From a virus, in the IMG/VR virus record IMGVR_UViG_3300012964_000047, positions 1 to 28,949 of that record: a stretch of 28,949 nt of DNA, one strand, 5' to 3'. The translations under genes and the position numbers were made by a program. This document shows, piece by piece, positions 21,268-28,168 of the stretch; the first letter of the stretch is position 1; each line of letters begins with the position of its first letter. A model generated the notes under the pieces. That model did not search any database. It saw only the letters and a program-made list of their open reading frames with translations, and was not told the origin of the DNA.

Positions 21268-21296
21268 AGCATAGCACAGGTGGAGAGGCCTGTCAA
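21268..21296 (-). promoter_or_regulatory. Repressor promoter
   Basis: On the minus strand TTGACA (21291-21296) is followed after 17 bases by TATGCT (21268-21273). The start would be near 21261, about 14 bases before the repressor GTG. Its -35 is one half of the 9-bp inverted repeat centred between the two promoters. Confidence 0.75.
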
Positions 21297-21335
21297 GTGG
21301 GACATATACATTGGGACTTGACAGACATATACATT
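21290..21335. promoter_or_regulatory. Lysogeny operator region
   Basis: Two exact direct repeats of GACATATACATT (21301-21312 and 21324-21335) are spaced 23 bases apart. They interleave with an inverted repeat CTGTCAAGT (21290-21298) / ACTTGACAG (21316-21324) that contains both -35 hexamers. The second direct repeat fills the spacer of the rightward promoter. This is the expected binding region for the adjacent XRE repressor. Confidence 0.75.
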
Positions 21336-21347
21336 ATGGTTTATACT
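21318..21347 (+). promoter_or_regulatory. Rightward early promoter
   Basis: TTGACA (21318-21323), 18-base spacer, TATACT (21342-21347). Its start near 21354 is about 11 bases before the first ATG, giving a very short leader. The spacer contains a GACATATACATT repeat, so repressor binding there would shut it off. Confidence 0.8.
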
Positions 21348-21364
21348 GGCAGCAGAGTAACCCA

Positions 21365-21736
21365 ATGCTCCAAGATGCCGCTCTCCTCTACCGAAAAGCC
21401 CGAGAAATCCTTGTCCAGCTCTATCCCCTCGAACCGGCAGCCTGGGACCAAGCCATTCCCGAAACGCATGTTCTACCCTATGGTTTCACCGGCGAGATCA
21501 ATCTGATCCAGTCCGGCGACTTCCTGGGCTTCGTGGCCAGGTTTTCGCCGGGCGGCCAGCCGTATCTCGAGTTCCGCAGCGTGCCCGTCCGACCGACCCG
21601 GCGTGAGGTCTACGGCAAGACGGCTGAGGGGCAGATCGAGTATGCCGGCTACCTAGTAAGCGACGTGGCCTGGAGGGCAGAGGAGCACCACGAGCGAGAC
21701 GCCACCTATCACCGCAACCACAGAGGCCGACCATGA
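21365..21736 (+). CDS. Hypothetical early protein
   Basis: 123 residues from the ATG at 21365, the first after the rightward promoter; a longer upstream frame would start inside the operator. The sequence is a mixed alpha/beta pattern (LYRKAREILVQLYPLEPAAWDQAIPETHVLPYGFTGEINLIQSGDFLGFVARFSPGGQPYLEFRSVPVRPTRREVYGKTAEGQIEYAGYLVSDVAW). No motif or family is recognised. As first gene of the early rightward operon it may act in lytic development. Confidence 0.7.
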   Translation: MLQDAALLYRKAREILVQLYPLEPAAWDQAIPETHVLPYGFTGEINLIQSGDFLGFVARFSPGGQPYLEFRSVPVRPTRREVYGKTAEGQIEYAGYLVSDVAWRAEEHHERDATYHRNHRGRP

Positions 21737-21984
21737 CCGAACATCGATCTACCTATCATGCTGTCGAGATGCTTCCCGAGAAGCGCGAGCAGGCGGCCAA
21801 GATCATCGCCGCCGAGGAGCGGGAGCGCCTGCGGACGGCTTACGGCCTCATGACCCGTGTCTTCTTCCACGTGCCGGCGCAGGTCCGCATCGAGACGATG
21901 CGCCTGCTGCGCCAGATGCACGACGGCATTTCCGAGCGCTTCGACTGGCCGCCGATCGATGGCACCACCGGACGGGGCGATTGA
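21733..21984 (+). CDS. Small hypothetical protein
   Basis: 83 residues. The ATG overlaps the previous stop as ATGA, so coupling is likely. The sequence is mostly helical and charged (MLPEKREQAAKIIAAEERERLRTAYGLMTRVFFHVPAQVRIETMRLLRQMHDGI). No known family. It precedes the Rad52-like gene by 14 bases and may be a partner of it. Confidence 0.65.
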   Translation: MTEHRSTYHAVEMLPEKREQAAKIIAAEERERLRTAYGLMTRVFFHVPAQVRIETMRLLRQMHDGISERFDWPPIDGTTGRGD

Positions 21985-21998
21985 GAGAGGAGAAAACC

Positions 21999-22832
21999 AT
22001 GACGATCGATCTTATCGGCCTTAGCAAGCCGTTTCCACCCGACGTCGTGAACTGGAAGCCGCAGACAATCTCTCAAGACAAGACGCGTGCCCTGGCTGTC
22101 GCCTACATCGATGCGCGGGATGTTGCCGAGCGATTGGATGAGGTGGTCGGTCCTGACAAATGGGCGGTCGACCACAAGCAGGTCAATGACCAGCTGCTCA
22201 CCGGGGTCGGTATTCTGACGGATACCGGCTGGGTCTGGAAGTGGGATTTGGGCATGGTGGAGCGAGAAGGGGATGAGGCGATGTCTGCCAAGGGATCGCT
22301 GTCGGATGGTCTCAAGCGCGCGGCGGTGCTCTGGGGAATTGGCCGCTATCTCTATCGCCTGCCCAAGACCTGGGTCAACTATGACGAACAAAAGCGCCGG
22401 CTGACAGAGACGCCAAGCCTGCCGAAGTGGGCTCTCCCCGAAACCGTGAAACCAGCCAATGGCACCGCATCCGCCAACGGCGCCCGCCCCTACACGCCGA
22501 TGCAGCTCAAAGCCCGCTTCGCCGAGCTCGTGGCCGAGTTCACCGCCAAGGCACCCAAGCCGCTCGAGGGCAAGGCACGTGATCTGGTCGCCGCCCATCT
22601 GGAGCTGTGCTTCGCCGGCGACGAGCAATCCAAGATGAAACGTCATGAATTGCAGCTCTTTCTGACCGGCAAGGCCAGCTTCACCGAGTGGAGCGATGCC
22701 GAGGTACGGGCGGCCAAGGCCTGGTTGAGCGTGAGCCAGGATAGCGGCGGCGCCTATGTCGTCCATCCGCTGGCCTGCGCCGAGGCGCGCAGCGCCGTGG
22801 ACGCGGCGATCACCGCCTCGGCGCCGTTCTAG
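21999..22832 (+). CDS. Rad52/Rad22-like single-strand annealing protein
   Basis: 277 residues from the ATG at 21999, with GAGAGGAG upstream. Residues 20-140 match the Rad52 annealing core: TRALAVAYIDARDVAERLDEVVGPDKWAVDHKQVND, LLTGVGILTDTGWVWKWDLG and MSAKGSLSDGLKRAAVLWGIGRYLYRLPKTWVNYD. The C-terminal half is a helical, less conserved extension. Phage Rad52-type proteins anneal complementary single strands and support recombination-dependent replication. No phage-encoded single-strand binding protein or exonuclease is visible in this operon. Confidence 0.85.
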   Translation: MTIDLIGLSKPFPPDVVNWKPQTISQDKTRALAVAYIDARDVAERLDEVVGPDKWAVDHKQVNDQLLTGVGILTDTGWVWKWDLGMVEREGDEAMSAKGSLSDGLKRAAVLWGIGRYLYRLPKTWVNYDEQKRRLTETPSLPKWALPETVKPANGTASANGARPYTPMQLKARFAELVAEFTAKAPKPLEGKARDLVAAHLELCFAGDEQSKMKRHELQLFLTGKASFTEWSDAEVRAAKAWLSVSQDSGGAYVVHPLACAEARSAVDAAITASAPF

Positions 22833-22835
22833 GAG

Positions 22836-22851
22836 CGTTTCCGTGGAAACA
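22836..22851. repeat. parS-like palindrome, copy 4 (intergenic)
   Basis: CGTTTCCGTGGAAACA: 6-bp perfect arms, identical to copy 1 except the last base. It is 3 bases after the Rad52-like stop and 40 bases before the next start, so here it encodes nothing. This shows that the sequence is not just a coincidence of a VSTET peptide. Confidence 0.7.
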
Positions 22852-22890
22852 GCGCCCGGGCCCGCTGAGATCCCCTCCGCAGGAGCACAA

Positions 22891-23247
22891 ATGCCTCTAC
22901 AAGGGTTTGTCCAGACTTTGGACAACCTTCAGAAGCGCTTGAATTGGCTCCACGGTAGCAAGATGACCTGGCGCCAAATTGCGGAGCAGTTTCCGGGCGT
23001 TTCGGCCGGAGCGCTCTGTTCAATTGCCAAGGGCCGGGAGCCCAAGGGCAACGTCGTCCGCCGGGCTCTCGGTCTGCCCCCGATTGTCCATGCCCGAACC
23101 GCCCCCGATATCGAGGTTGAGCCGGCGAGTCTTCTGCTCCACTCTTCGAGGGTCTGTGATTGCGGCTGCGGCCAGAGTTTCGTGCCTGGCCAGCATAATC
23201 AGAAGCGGATTCGCGGCCATCCCCGCCGCCGGCATCGATCGTCCTGA
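22891..23247 (+). CDS. HTH protein with C-terminal zinc ribbon
   Basis: 118 residues from the ATG at 22891, with AGGAG 5 to 8 bases upstream. Residues 18-55 are a HTH (LHGSKMTWRQIAEQFPGVSAGALCSIAKGREPKGNVVRRALGLPP). The C-terminal CDCGCGQSFVPGQHNQKRIRGH (residues 90-112) resembles the C-x-C-G-x-x-F-x-P-x-x-x-N-Q-x-Y-C motif of small zinc-ribbon proteins, but the final Cys pair is absent. It ends the rightward operon before a terminator. Likely a DNA-binding regulator. Confidence 0.75.
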   Translation: MPLQGFVQTLDNLQKRLNWLHGSKMTWRQIAEQFPGVSAGALCSIAKGREPKGNVVRRALGLPPIVHARTAPDIEVEPASLLLHSSRVCDCGCGQSFVPGQHNQKRIRGHPRRRHRSS

Positions 23248-23252
23248 AAGGC

Positions 23253-23283
23253 AGCCCCCGCCCGAACCCAGGTGGGGGCTTTT
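23253..23283 (+). terminator. Terminator between converging operons
   Basis: AGCCCCC (23253-23259) pairs with GGGGGCT (23274-23280), and the plus-strand copy ends in TTTT. It closes the rightward early operon 6 bases after its last stop. The same hairpin lies about 35 bases beyond the lysis operon stop on the minus strand and may serve both. Confidence 0.75.
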
Positions 23284-23317
23284 GATCTCCCTTCTCTGTG
23301 AGTGGAAATCACATCGC

Positions 23318-23713
23318 TCAGGGCGTCTGAGGCTGAGGGTTCAGCACCCTATAGACGAACTGGGCCATTGCCAGAATCATGGTAGCCACGATGAAGAAGT
23401 TGGGCCACGTCAGGTCGGCGATCCGCAGCCCACCTCCGATCAGCAGCGCCACAAAGGCCAGCAGGAAGGAGAACACATAGGCGAAGAGCAAGGCCGGCGT
23501 TTGATTCAGGCCGAACTTGTGTTTGAGCCAATCCACGAGTGGCACATTGATCAGCCCGAGAATCGCGCCTCCGATGAAGAGAACGATCTGCTCCGGGCTG
23601 AAGCCGATCCCTTCGACGAGCGGTCGGAAGGCGAGGGTGCAGAGCGCAAAGAGCGCGATGAGAAGAACGGCCGCTCGGCGGAAAACCGTCCATCGCTTGC
23701 GATTGAGAAACAT
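23318..23713 (-). CDS. Holin-like membrane protein
   Basis: 131 residues from ATG 23711-23713, which has GGAGGTT upstream; a long overlapping frame (463 residues) spans the endolysin in another reading frame and is a shadow. There are three or four membrane segments: about 14-32 (AVLLIALFALCTLAFRPL), 40-58 (PEQIVLFIGGAILGLINVPL), 73-94 (PALLFAYVFSFLLAFVALLI) and 103-122 (NFFIVATMILAMAQFVYRVL). It ends the tail-lysis operon directly after the endolysin. Holin function is inferred from position and membrane pattern. Confidence 0.75.
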   Translation of the reverse strand: MFLNRKRWTVFRRAAVLLIALFALCTLAFRPLVEGIGFSPEQIVLFIGGAILGLINVPLVDWLKHKFGLNQTPALLFAYVFSFLLAFVALLIGGGLRIADLTWPNFFIVATMILAMAQFVYRVLNPQPQTP

Positions 23714-23766
23714 GGCAACCTCCAAACAGATGAGACGCCGGGCCCAGGCTCTCTCCTCCGTCGTTG

Positions 23767-24444
23767 TTATTCGGCTACCTGATGTCCATAGGCAATCCTC
23801 CAAGCGCCGTTCCGGCCGCCATAGCCCCACTCGTTGCAGGCCCAGATCCAATGCGCCTTGTCGGCCCCCGGACCCCGGCAATGCTCGCGGAAGGCGAGCT
23901 GCATCCTCGGCAGCCAGAAGCCGAGCACGCGATCCGCGTAGGTGAAGCCTCCAAAGGGCAGGCAGCGATCCGCCTGGACGCTCTCCCATCCGCAGTTGTA
24001 AGCGGCCAGGGCCCGACGCACCTCGTGCCCGGGGTTGTGCTCCTGGTTGGCGATGGCATGCGACAGGATGTACTCGCCCCAGTAGACGTTGAGCGCCGGC
24101 TGGATCAGCTTCTTCTCGTCGGGGTGCGTCCAGCCCGTCGCCCGCACTTGCATCAGACCCACTGAGTGCCCGTCGTCCGCCCACTGGTAGCAGGCGCTCT
24201 CCTGTGCCGCAACGGACATCACGAGCGCCGGATCCAGATCCGGGAAATCTGGCGCCCAGCGGTGGGCCAGGGCGACAAACGGCAGACAGCGTCGGATCGT
24301 CATGCGCGCCGTGACCTCGGCGCCATCGGCCGTAGGGGCCGCCTCCAGCGTGGCCCCGAGGCGCTGCGGATCCGCCAGATTCCCGAACGAGCTCAGCGAG
24401 CCGACGAGCCCGATCAAGATGAACGCAGTAAGGATCTTCCTCAT
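23767..24444 (-). CDS. Transglycosylase SLT-domain endolysin
   Basis: 225 residues. An N-terminal segment (MRKILTAFILIGLVGSLSSF) looks like a signal peptide or signal-anchor. The catalytic Glu82 is in VMSVAAQESACYQWADDGHSVGLMQVRATGW, the E-S-x...G-L-M-Q pattern of goose-lysozyme/SLT-type enzymes, which split the glycan strand of peptidoglycan. Later blocks are VYWGEYILSHAIANQEHNPGHEVRRALAAYNCGW. Extra cysteines (85, 151) suggest export and disulfide use. It could be lysis or virion-associated; the place before the holin-like gene favours lysis. Confidence 0.85.
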   Translation of the reverse strand: MRKILTAFILIGLVGSLSSFGNLADPQRLGATLEAAPTADGAEVTARMTIRRCLPFVALAHRWAPDFPDLDPALVMSVAAQESACYQWADDGHSVGLMQVRATGWTHPDEKKLIQPALNVYWGEYILSHAIANQEHNPGHEVRRALAAYNCGWESVQADRCLPFGGFTYADRVLGFWLPRMQLAFREHCRGPGADKAHWIWACNEWGYGGRNGAWRIAYGHQVAE

Positions 24445-24450
24445 CGCATC

Positions 24451-24765
24451 TCACAATCTGCCATCGAGGATGCCATACGCCTCGAAGGTATTGCCCTCCT
24501 TGATCCACTTCACCTCGAGGCGATACTGCGTCCCCGCGACCAGCAATTTCACAACGGGCGTGGTGATGACGTTTCCCGAGACGCTCGGCGGGCCCTGCAG
24601 TTTGGTCGAGGATACATCCGTCAAGGCCGGGAGTTCTTTCAGCACCACGGAGACGGTGCCCGGATCTCCCGCGCCGGGCCACGTCACGGTATCGATGCGA
24701 TAGGCACAAAGCTCGTCGGCCCCTTGTTCGATCGGGCTGTTGGAGAATTCCCTTATTGATCTCAT
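24451..24765 (-). CDS. Virion-associated hypothetical protein
   Basis: 104 residues. The ATG overlaps the previous stop as ATGA with GGAGC upstream. It is beta-rich: FSNSPIEQGADELCAYRIDTVTWPGAGDPGTVSVVLKELPALTDVSSTKLQGPPSVSGNVITTPVVKLLVAGTQYRLEVKWIKEGNTFEAYGILDGRL. The layout (W-x-G-x-G...V-x-V...G-T-x-Y-R-L-E-V) resembles a small Ig-like or head/tail accessory domain common in phages of this type. No enzymatic motif. It follows tail fibre-like genes. Confidence 0.65.
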   Translation of the reverse strand: MRSIREFSNSPIEQGADELCAYRIDTVTWPGAGDPGTVSVVLKELPALTDVSSTKLQGPPSVSGNVITTPVVKLLVAGTQYRLEVKWIKEGNTFEAYGILDGRL

Positions 24766-24968
24766 GTCTTGCTCCCGAGCTCGAGATCCAGGGTGCGGGC
24801 GGTCAGCTTCAGATCGAGGCTCCGGCTGTCGAGCGCCAGGTCCAGCGTTCGATCCGCCAGATAGAGATCGACGATCCCGGCGAAGATGAACGCCAGCCCA
24901 TGCGACACGCCCAAAGGCGTGAAGGCCTGGCCGAAAGTGGTGATGGTCCGCCCGCGTCCCGCCGGCAT
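24762..24968 (-). CDS. Small hypothetical tail-region protein with LDL repeats
   Basis: 68 residues. It has a hydrophobic middle (GLAFIFAGIVDLYLA) and a C-terminal run of near-repeats: RTLDLALDSRSLDLKLTARTLDLELGSKT, that is five copies of S/T-L-D-L-x-L/A spaced seven to eight residues. This suggests a short stacked beta solenoid. The start shares the R-G-R-T-x-x-x-x-G-Q-x-F pattern with the next upstream gene (24970). No function known. Confidence 0.6.
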   Translation of the reverse strand: MPAGRGRTITTFGQAFTPLGVSHGLAFIFAGIVDLYLADRTLDLALDSRSLDLKLTARTLDLELGSKT

Positions 24969-24969
24969 C

Positions 24970-25209
24970 TCAGCTCCGCCATCGTTCGATCAAGCTGCTC
25001 AGCCAATCCAGCAAGCCGAACGTCAGGAGGGGAGGGAGCAGCATATTCCATTTGCCGGGTCGATCTCGCCAGCCCGGGCCCGTCGGGATCCCCCAGGTCC
25101 GGAGCATTGCCGGCTGACCCGCTCCGGCCGGCACGATTCCAGCATCGACCGTCAGGACCGCGAAGAGCTGGCCCATCGATCCCAGGGTCCGCCCGCGCTT
25201 GTAGGACAT
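24970..25209 (-). CDS. Small tail-region protein with RTxGIPTG motif
   Basis: 79 residues; ATG overlaps the preceding stop by one base (TGATG). Residues 1-30 are SYKRGRTLGSMGQLFAVLTVDAGIVPAG. Residues 31-53 (GQPAMLRTWGIPTGPGWRDRPGKWN) closely match the C-terminus of the 436-residue protein at 26855-28165. The end is hydrophobic (MLLPPLLTFGLLDWLSSL), perhaps a membrane segment. Function unknown. Confidence 0.6.
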   Translation of the reverse strand: MSYKRGRTLGSMGQLFAVLTVDAGIVPAGAGQPAMLRTWGIPTGPGWRDRPGKWNMLLPPLLTFGLLDWLSSLIERWRS

Positions 25210-26468
25210 CAGGCGGCTCCGGTCAGTTCATCGATCGGCGCGAGGCCCGCATCCGTAGTGATGGTCTGCGACGCGTGCAGCGTGCTGCCATCCGAGCGGT
25301 AGACCTTCAGCGTGCCGGCGTCGTCGAGGATCCGGTGGACCGCCTTCATGACCGCCGTGCCCAGGCTCTTCACCGGGGCGCTCGCCTCCCAGTTCGAGCT
25401 CGCCCGGGTGAAGATCCCATCGGCGATCTCATTCACCGCGTCGGCCGCCAGTTCGCTGGCTCCGATGGCATCGGCGGCAATCAGCGCCGCTGTCAAGAAG
25501 CCGGCGGTAAAGTCGCTCGTGCCGAGGGCGAAGCCCAGAGCGGAAAGCGTCCTGGTCGTTTCGGCCCACACCTCCAGCGGAACATCCCGGCTAGCCGAAT
25601 CCGTGACGCCCAGCAGCGCGTTCAGCGTGGGATTGTTCGCCCGGGTGGAGATCGCCGCGCCCAGGGCGCGAAGCAGGAGACCTCCCGTGCTTGCCGTGCC
25701 ATGCGCAGCGACAATGTCCTCATCCCACACGCCGTCTGCGATCTCCGCCACCGCGTCCGCGGCGACGGCATCCGCATCGACGGCGCCGGTCGCAATCGCA
25801 GCAGCAGTGATCGCGCCGGCCGCGAAGGTGGCTGCATCGATCGCGCCGTCCGCCACCGCAGCCGCGTCGATGGCGCCAGCCGCGAACTTGGCCGCCGTGA
25901 TCGCTCCCGTCGCGAGCGCCGCCGCGTTGATGGCGCCGGCCGCGAAGGCGGTCGAGCCGATGGCTCCTGTCGCGATCGCGTCGTCATCGATGGCGTCCGC
26001 GGCGATCGCCGCTGCCGTGATCACGCCCGCGGCCATCGCTCCATCGTACGCGTCGACACGGCCGGTCTGCAGCGCATTGGGCGTGCCCCCGACCCAGGAT
26101 CCCAGATCGACGCGGCCGTTCGCGTCGACGCCGAGCGATCTCCCTGTCACCGCCGGGTAGGCCAGATCGAGCAACTGACGCGTAGCGGTATACATCACGT
26201 TCACGGCCGTCTTGGCGCCCGAGGTGGAGGTCTTGGTGATCGTGCAGATGACGTCGCCATTCATCTCGGCGGCGACGAGGCTCAGGCGGTACACGCCGGA
26301 AGATGTCGCGATCTCCGTCGCCTCGTTGGTACAGTCCGTGAATGTACCGCCGTCGATGCTATACTCGCTGTCCAGCGCGGCGGCCGCCGAGACCAGGTCC
26401 CCATCGGCGTCGTAGATCGGGAACGTCACGACGAACGCGGCATTTTTCTTGGCAGGCCAGTCGGCCAT
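25209..26468 (-). CDS. Tail fibre-like protein with Ala-rich decapeptide repeats
   Basis: 419 residues; AAGGAGGTG precedes the ATG. Residues 1-130 are a beta-type domain (AKKNAAFVVTFPIYDADGDLVSAAAALDSEYSIDGGTFTD...). About residues 150-240 are nine near-repeats of ten residues, such as AAGAINAALA, TGAITAAKFA, AGAIDAAAVA and DGAIDAATFA, with hydrophobic residues at fixed places, as in trimeric fibre stalks. The C-terminal part repeats ADGVWDED / ADGIFTR (about 245-340) and ends TGAA. The repeated GAI(T/D)AA motif is well known in phage fibres. It probably forms the shaft of a receptor-binding fibre; the tip partner is not identified. Confidence 0.75.
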   Translation of the reverse strand: MADWPAKKNAAFVVTFPIYDADGDLVSAAAALDSEYSIDGGTFTDCTNEATEIATSSGVYRLSLVAAEMNGDVICTITKTSTSGAKTAVNVMYTATRQLLDLAYPAVTGRSLGVDANGRVDLGSWVGGTPNALQTGRVDAYDGAMAAGVITAAAIAADAIDDDAIATGAIGSTAFAAGAINAAALATGAITAAKFAAGAIDAAAVADGAIDAATFAAGAITAAAIATGAVDADAVAADAVAEIADGVWDEDIVAAHGTASTGGLLLRALGAAISTRANNPTLNALLGVTDSASRDVPLEVWAETTRTLSALGFALGTSDFTAGFLTAALIAADAIGASELAADAVNEIADGIFTRASSNWEASAPVKSLGTAVMKAVHRILDDAGTLKVYRSDGSTLHASQTITTDAGLAPIDELTGAA

Positions 26469-26479
26469 CTTTCACCTCC

Positions 26480-26845
26480 TTAGTGCTTGAAGAATCTCTC
26501 CAATCTCTTGAGCAAACCATGCTCCGGAACGGCCGGCTCGAGGGGCTTGGTGGCCTCCTCGGCCACCTTGATCTGGCGCAACCAGTCCTCGCCCTCGAGC
26601 TCTTCCATCCGGAGGACCAGCGACGGCCGCAGGTTGCTCACGCGGATGCTGTCCTTCCCGGGAGCGATGGCCAGGCCCACCTGGTCGGTCCCGGCGCGGA
26701 CGTCATACTTCATTGTCAGGAAGCAGTCGTCGGTCGTATCCCGTGGATCGGTGTCGACGACGTTGATCAGTTGCGCGACGAAAGTGCCTTTTCGCTTGTG
26801 GGTCACCCGGTAGACGTTTCCGATCTTCAGATCCAGTGTGTTCAC
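26480..26845 (-). CDS. Hypothetical protein of tail module
   Basis: 121 residues from a GTG with AGGAGG 6 bases upstream. The first half is an SH3-like beta pattern (KIGNVYRVTHKRKGTFVAQLINVVDTDPRDTTDDCFLTMKYDVRAGTDQVGLAIAPGKDSIRVSNLRPSLVLRME), and the second half is helical (EGEDWLRQIKVAEEATKPLEPAVPEHGLLKRLERFFKH). No metal or catalytic motif. A structural or chaperone role for the fibre is possible. No family is recognised. Confidence 0.65.
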   Translation of the reverse strand: MNTLDLKIGNVYRVTHKRKGTFVAQLINVVDTDPRDTTDDCFLTMKYDVRAGTDQVGLAIAPGKDSIRVSNLRPSLVLRMEELEGEDWLRQIKVAEEATKPLEPAVPEHGLLKRLERFFKH

Positions 26846-26854
26846 GTCGTCCTC

Positions 26855-28165
26855 CTAGAACTTCTGCGGCGCATTCCACGCGGCCGGGCGATCCCGCCGT
26901 CCGCTTCCGGTGGGCACCCCTTGCGTCCTGATCATTGTCGGCTGGCCCGCGGGAGGAGCGCCCTCCGCTGGCCCAAATAGGATGTACCAGAAGTACGCGG
27001 CTGCCGGATCCGCGTCGTCCATGACGAACGTCACGCCGCCATCGTCGACCGACTTCACATCCATCAGCCCTTCGATGGCGTCGGATGCGTCCATGTTCAC
27101 GTAGACGGCATCATGCTCGACCGCGGTCGTCACCTGGCTGTCGGCCAGGGCATCCGTATCTCTGACGCCATGAGCCACGCGCTCGGTTGCGCTGGTGAAT
27201 GCGCCGATGCTGGTTTCGTCATCGCGATCCAGCGTCGTTCCTACACTCTCGGCCTTGCAGTGGGAGAACACCATGCCCGCGGCGGGCATCCAGCCGAGGC
27301 CGCTCACCACGATATCATTGCCGTCCGTGCGGGTCAGGGAGTTGCCCACGATGACATTAGTGCAGTTTAGGGCGATGTAGATGGCAGGCATATTCTGGCT
27401 TATGGGCGCGGCACCATCAACTTTGGTCGCAAATCCATCTGCGTCGAACGCATCAAAGTCATTGCGATTGCTGATTGTGGTTCCAACCGTCGCGGCAATC
27501 AGTGCATATATTTGCTCATCAGTAGACCATGAAGCACAATCCATATTTGCGGAAGCGTCGTCACTGCCTGCCGATAAACACGCCTGATTTACACCGCTCG
27601 TTGCCGCACCGAGACAAAACACACCGTTCGTTCCATTGCCGGCAGGGGGAGTTAAGATTGTGCTACTGCCCACCAGCATTGCAAAGTTGGGCTGAAAACC
27701 CAACCCCGAAACGTCGAAGATCCCGCCACTCGTCGCCAACGATATCCCGCTGGCCGCGTTGACTACATCGCTGCCGCCTAAAGCCAGATAGTGCACCCTG
27801 AGGTCATAGGGCATCGTATCGTCGACAATGAGCGTGAAGGAGGTCGGCCCAATCGCCGAAATGTCAATTGCGCCGTTCAGAACTGCATCGGTATGCGCTA
27901 CGATACAGGCAGCATTATGTACGTAATGTGAACTGACAGCAGAAGTCTGTGCATCCAACGAGCGCGTGTCAATGCAGTATCGTGCGCTCGTGCTCGTTGC
28001 CACCCCAAAGCCGCGATGATGGTTTGCCCCGCCGCATGTGTCGGTAGCCTCCGCGCGCCCACTCCACCAGAAGAAGATCACCTTCGCCTCGAAGCCGATG
28101 GTGATTTCCTGGGTGCTGTCTACCGCTCCGGTGCCGGAGTTGAAAGAACCTGCTTTGGCGAGCAT
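26855..28165 (-). CDS. Probable tail fibre / receptor-binding-like protein
   Basis: 436 residues; GGGATAGAGG precedes the ATG. The sequence is beta-rich and repetitive in style: two or three copies of a unit with I-x-G-F-x-A-K-V-I-F-F-W-W-S, V-S-G-L-G-F-Q-P-N-F-A-M-L-V-G and V-S-G-L-G-W-M-P-A-A-G-M-V-F-S, each followed by charged D-D-(D/E) turns, as in fibre or spike proteins (a known type in tail modules). The C-terminus AEGAPPAGQPTMIRTQGVPTGSGRRDRPAAWN matches the motif of the protein at 24970. GC is lower in the middle (about 45 percent at 27481-27540), suggesting a foreign module. Confidence 0.7.
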   Translation of the reverse strand: MLAKAGSFNSGTGAVDSTQEITIGFEAKVIFFWWSGRAEATDTCGGANHHRGFGVATSTSARYCIDTRSLDAQTSAVSSHYVHNAACIVAHTDAVLNGAIDISAIGPTSFTLIVDDTMPYDLRVHYLALGGSDVVNAASGISLATSGGIFDVSGLGFQPNFAMLVGSSTILTPPAGNGTNGVFCLGAATSGVNQACLSAGSDDASANMDCASWSTDEQIYALIAATVGTTISNRNDFDAFDADGFATKVDGAAPISQNMPAIYIALNCTNVIVGNSLTRTDGNDIVVSGLGWMPAAGMVFSHCKAESVGTTLDRDDETSIGAFTSATERVAHGVRDTDALADSQVTTAVEHDAVYVNMDASDAIEGLMDVKSVDDGGVTFVMDDADPAAAYFWYILFGPAEGAPPAGQPTMIRTQGVPTGSGRRDRPAAWNAPQKF

Positions 28166-28168
28166 CCT

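Noticed and set aside
24564-24578. CGTTTCCCGAGACG as another dispersed palindrome copy
   Set aside because: The arms have a mismatch and a 2-base rather than 4-base centre; similarity is limited to one half.
23318-24709. A 463-codon minus-strand frame spanning endolysin and holin genes
   Set aside because: The endolysin is in another frame with clear catalytic motifs; only the last 131 codons (from 23713) have a ribosome site and membrane pattern.
25748-26018. A CRISPR array in the repeated fibre region
   Set aside because: The repeats are contiguous, diverged, in frame with a decapeptide, and have no unique spacers.
24756-26483. A 575-codon plus-strand frame opposite the fibre-like gene
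   Set aside because: Its repeats (GRDRRCRDH-type Arg-rich runs) mirror the 30-base repeats of the minus-strand fibre gene; it has no start signal.
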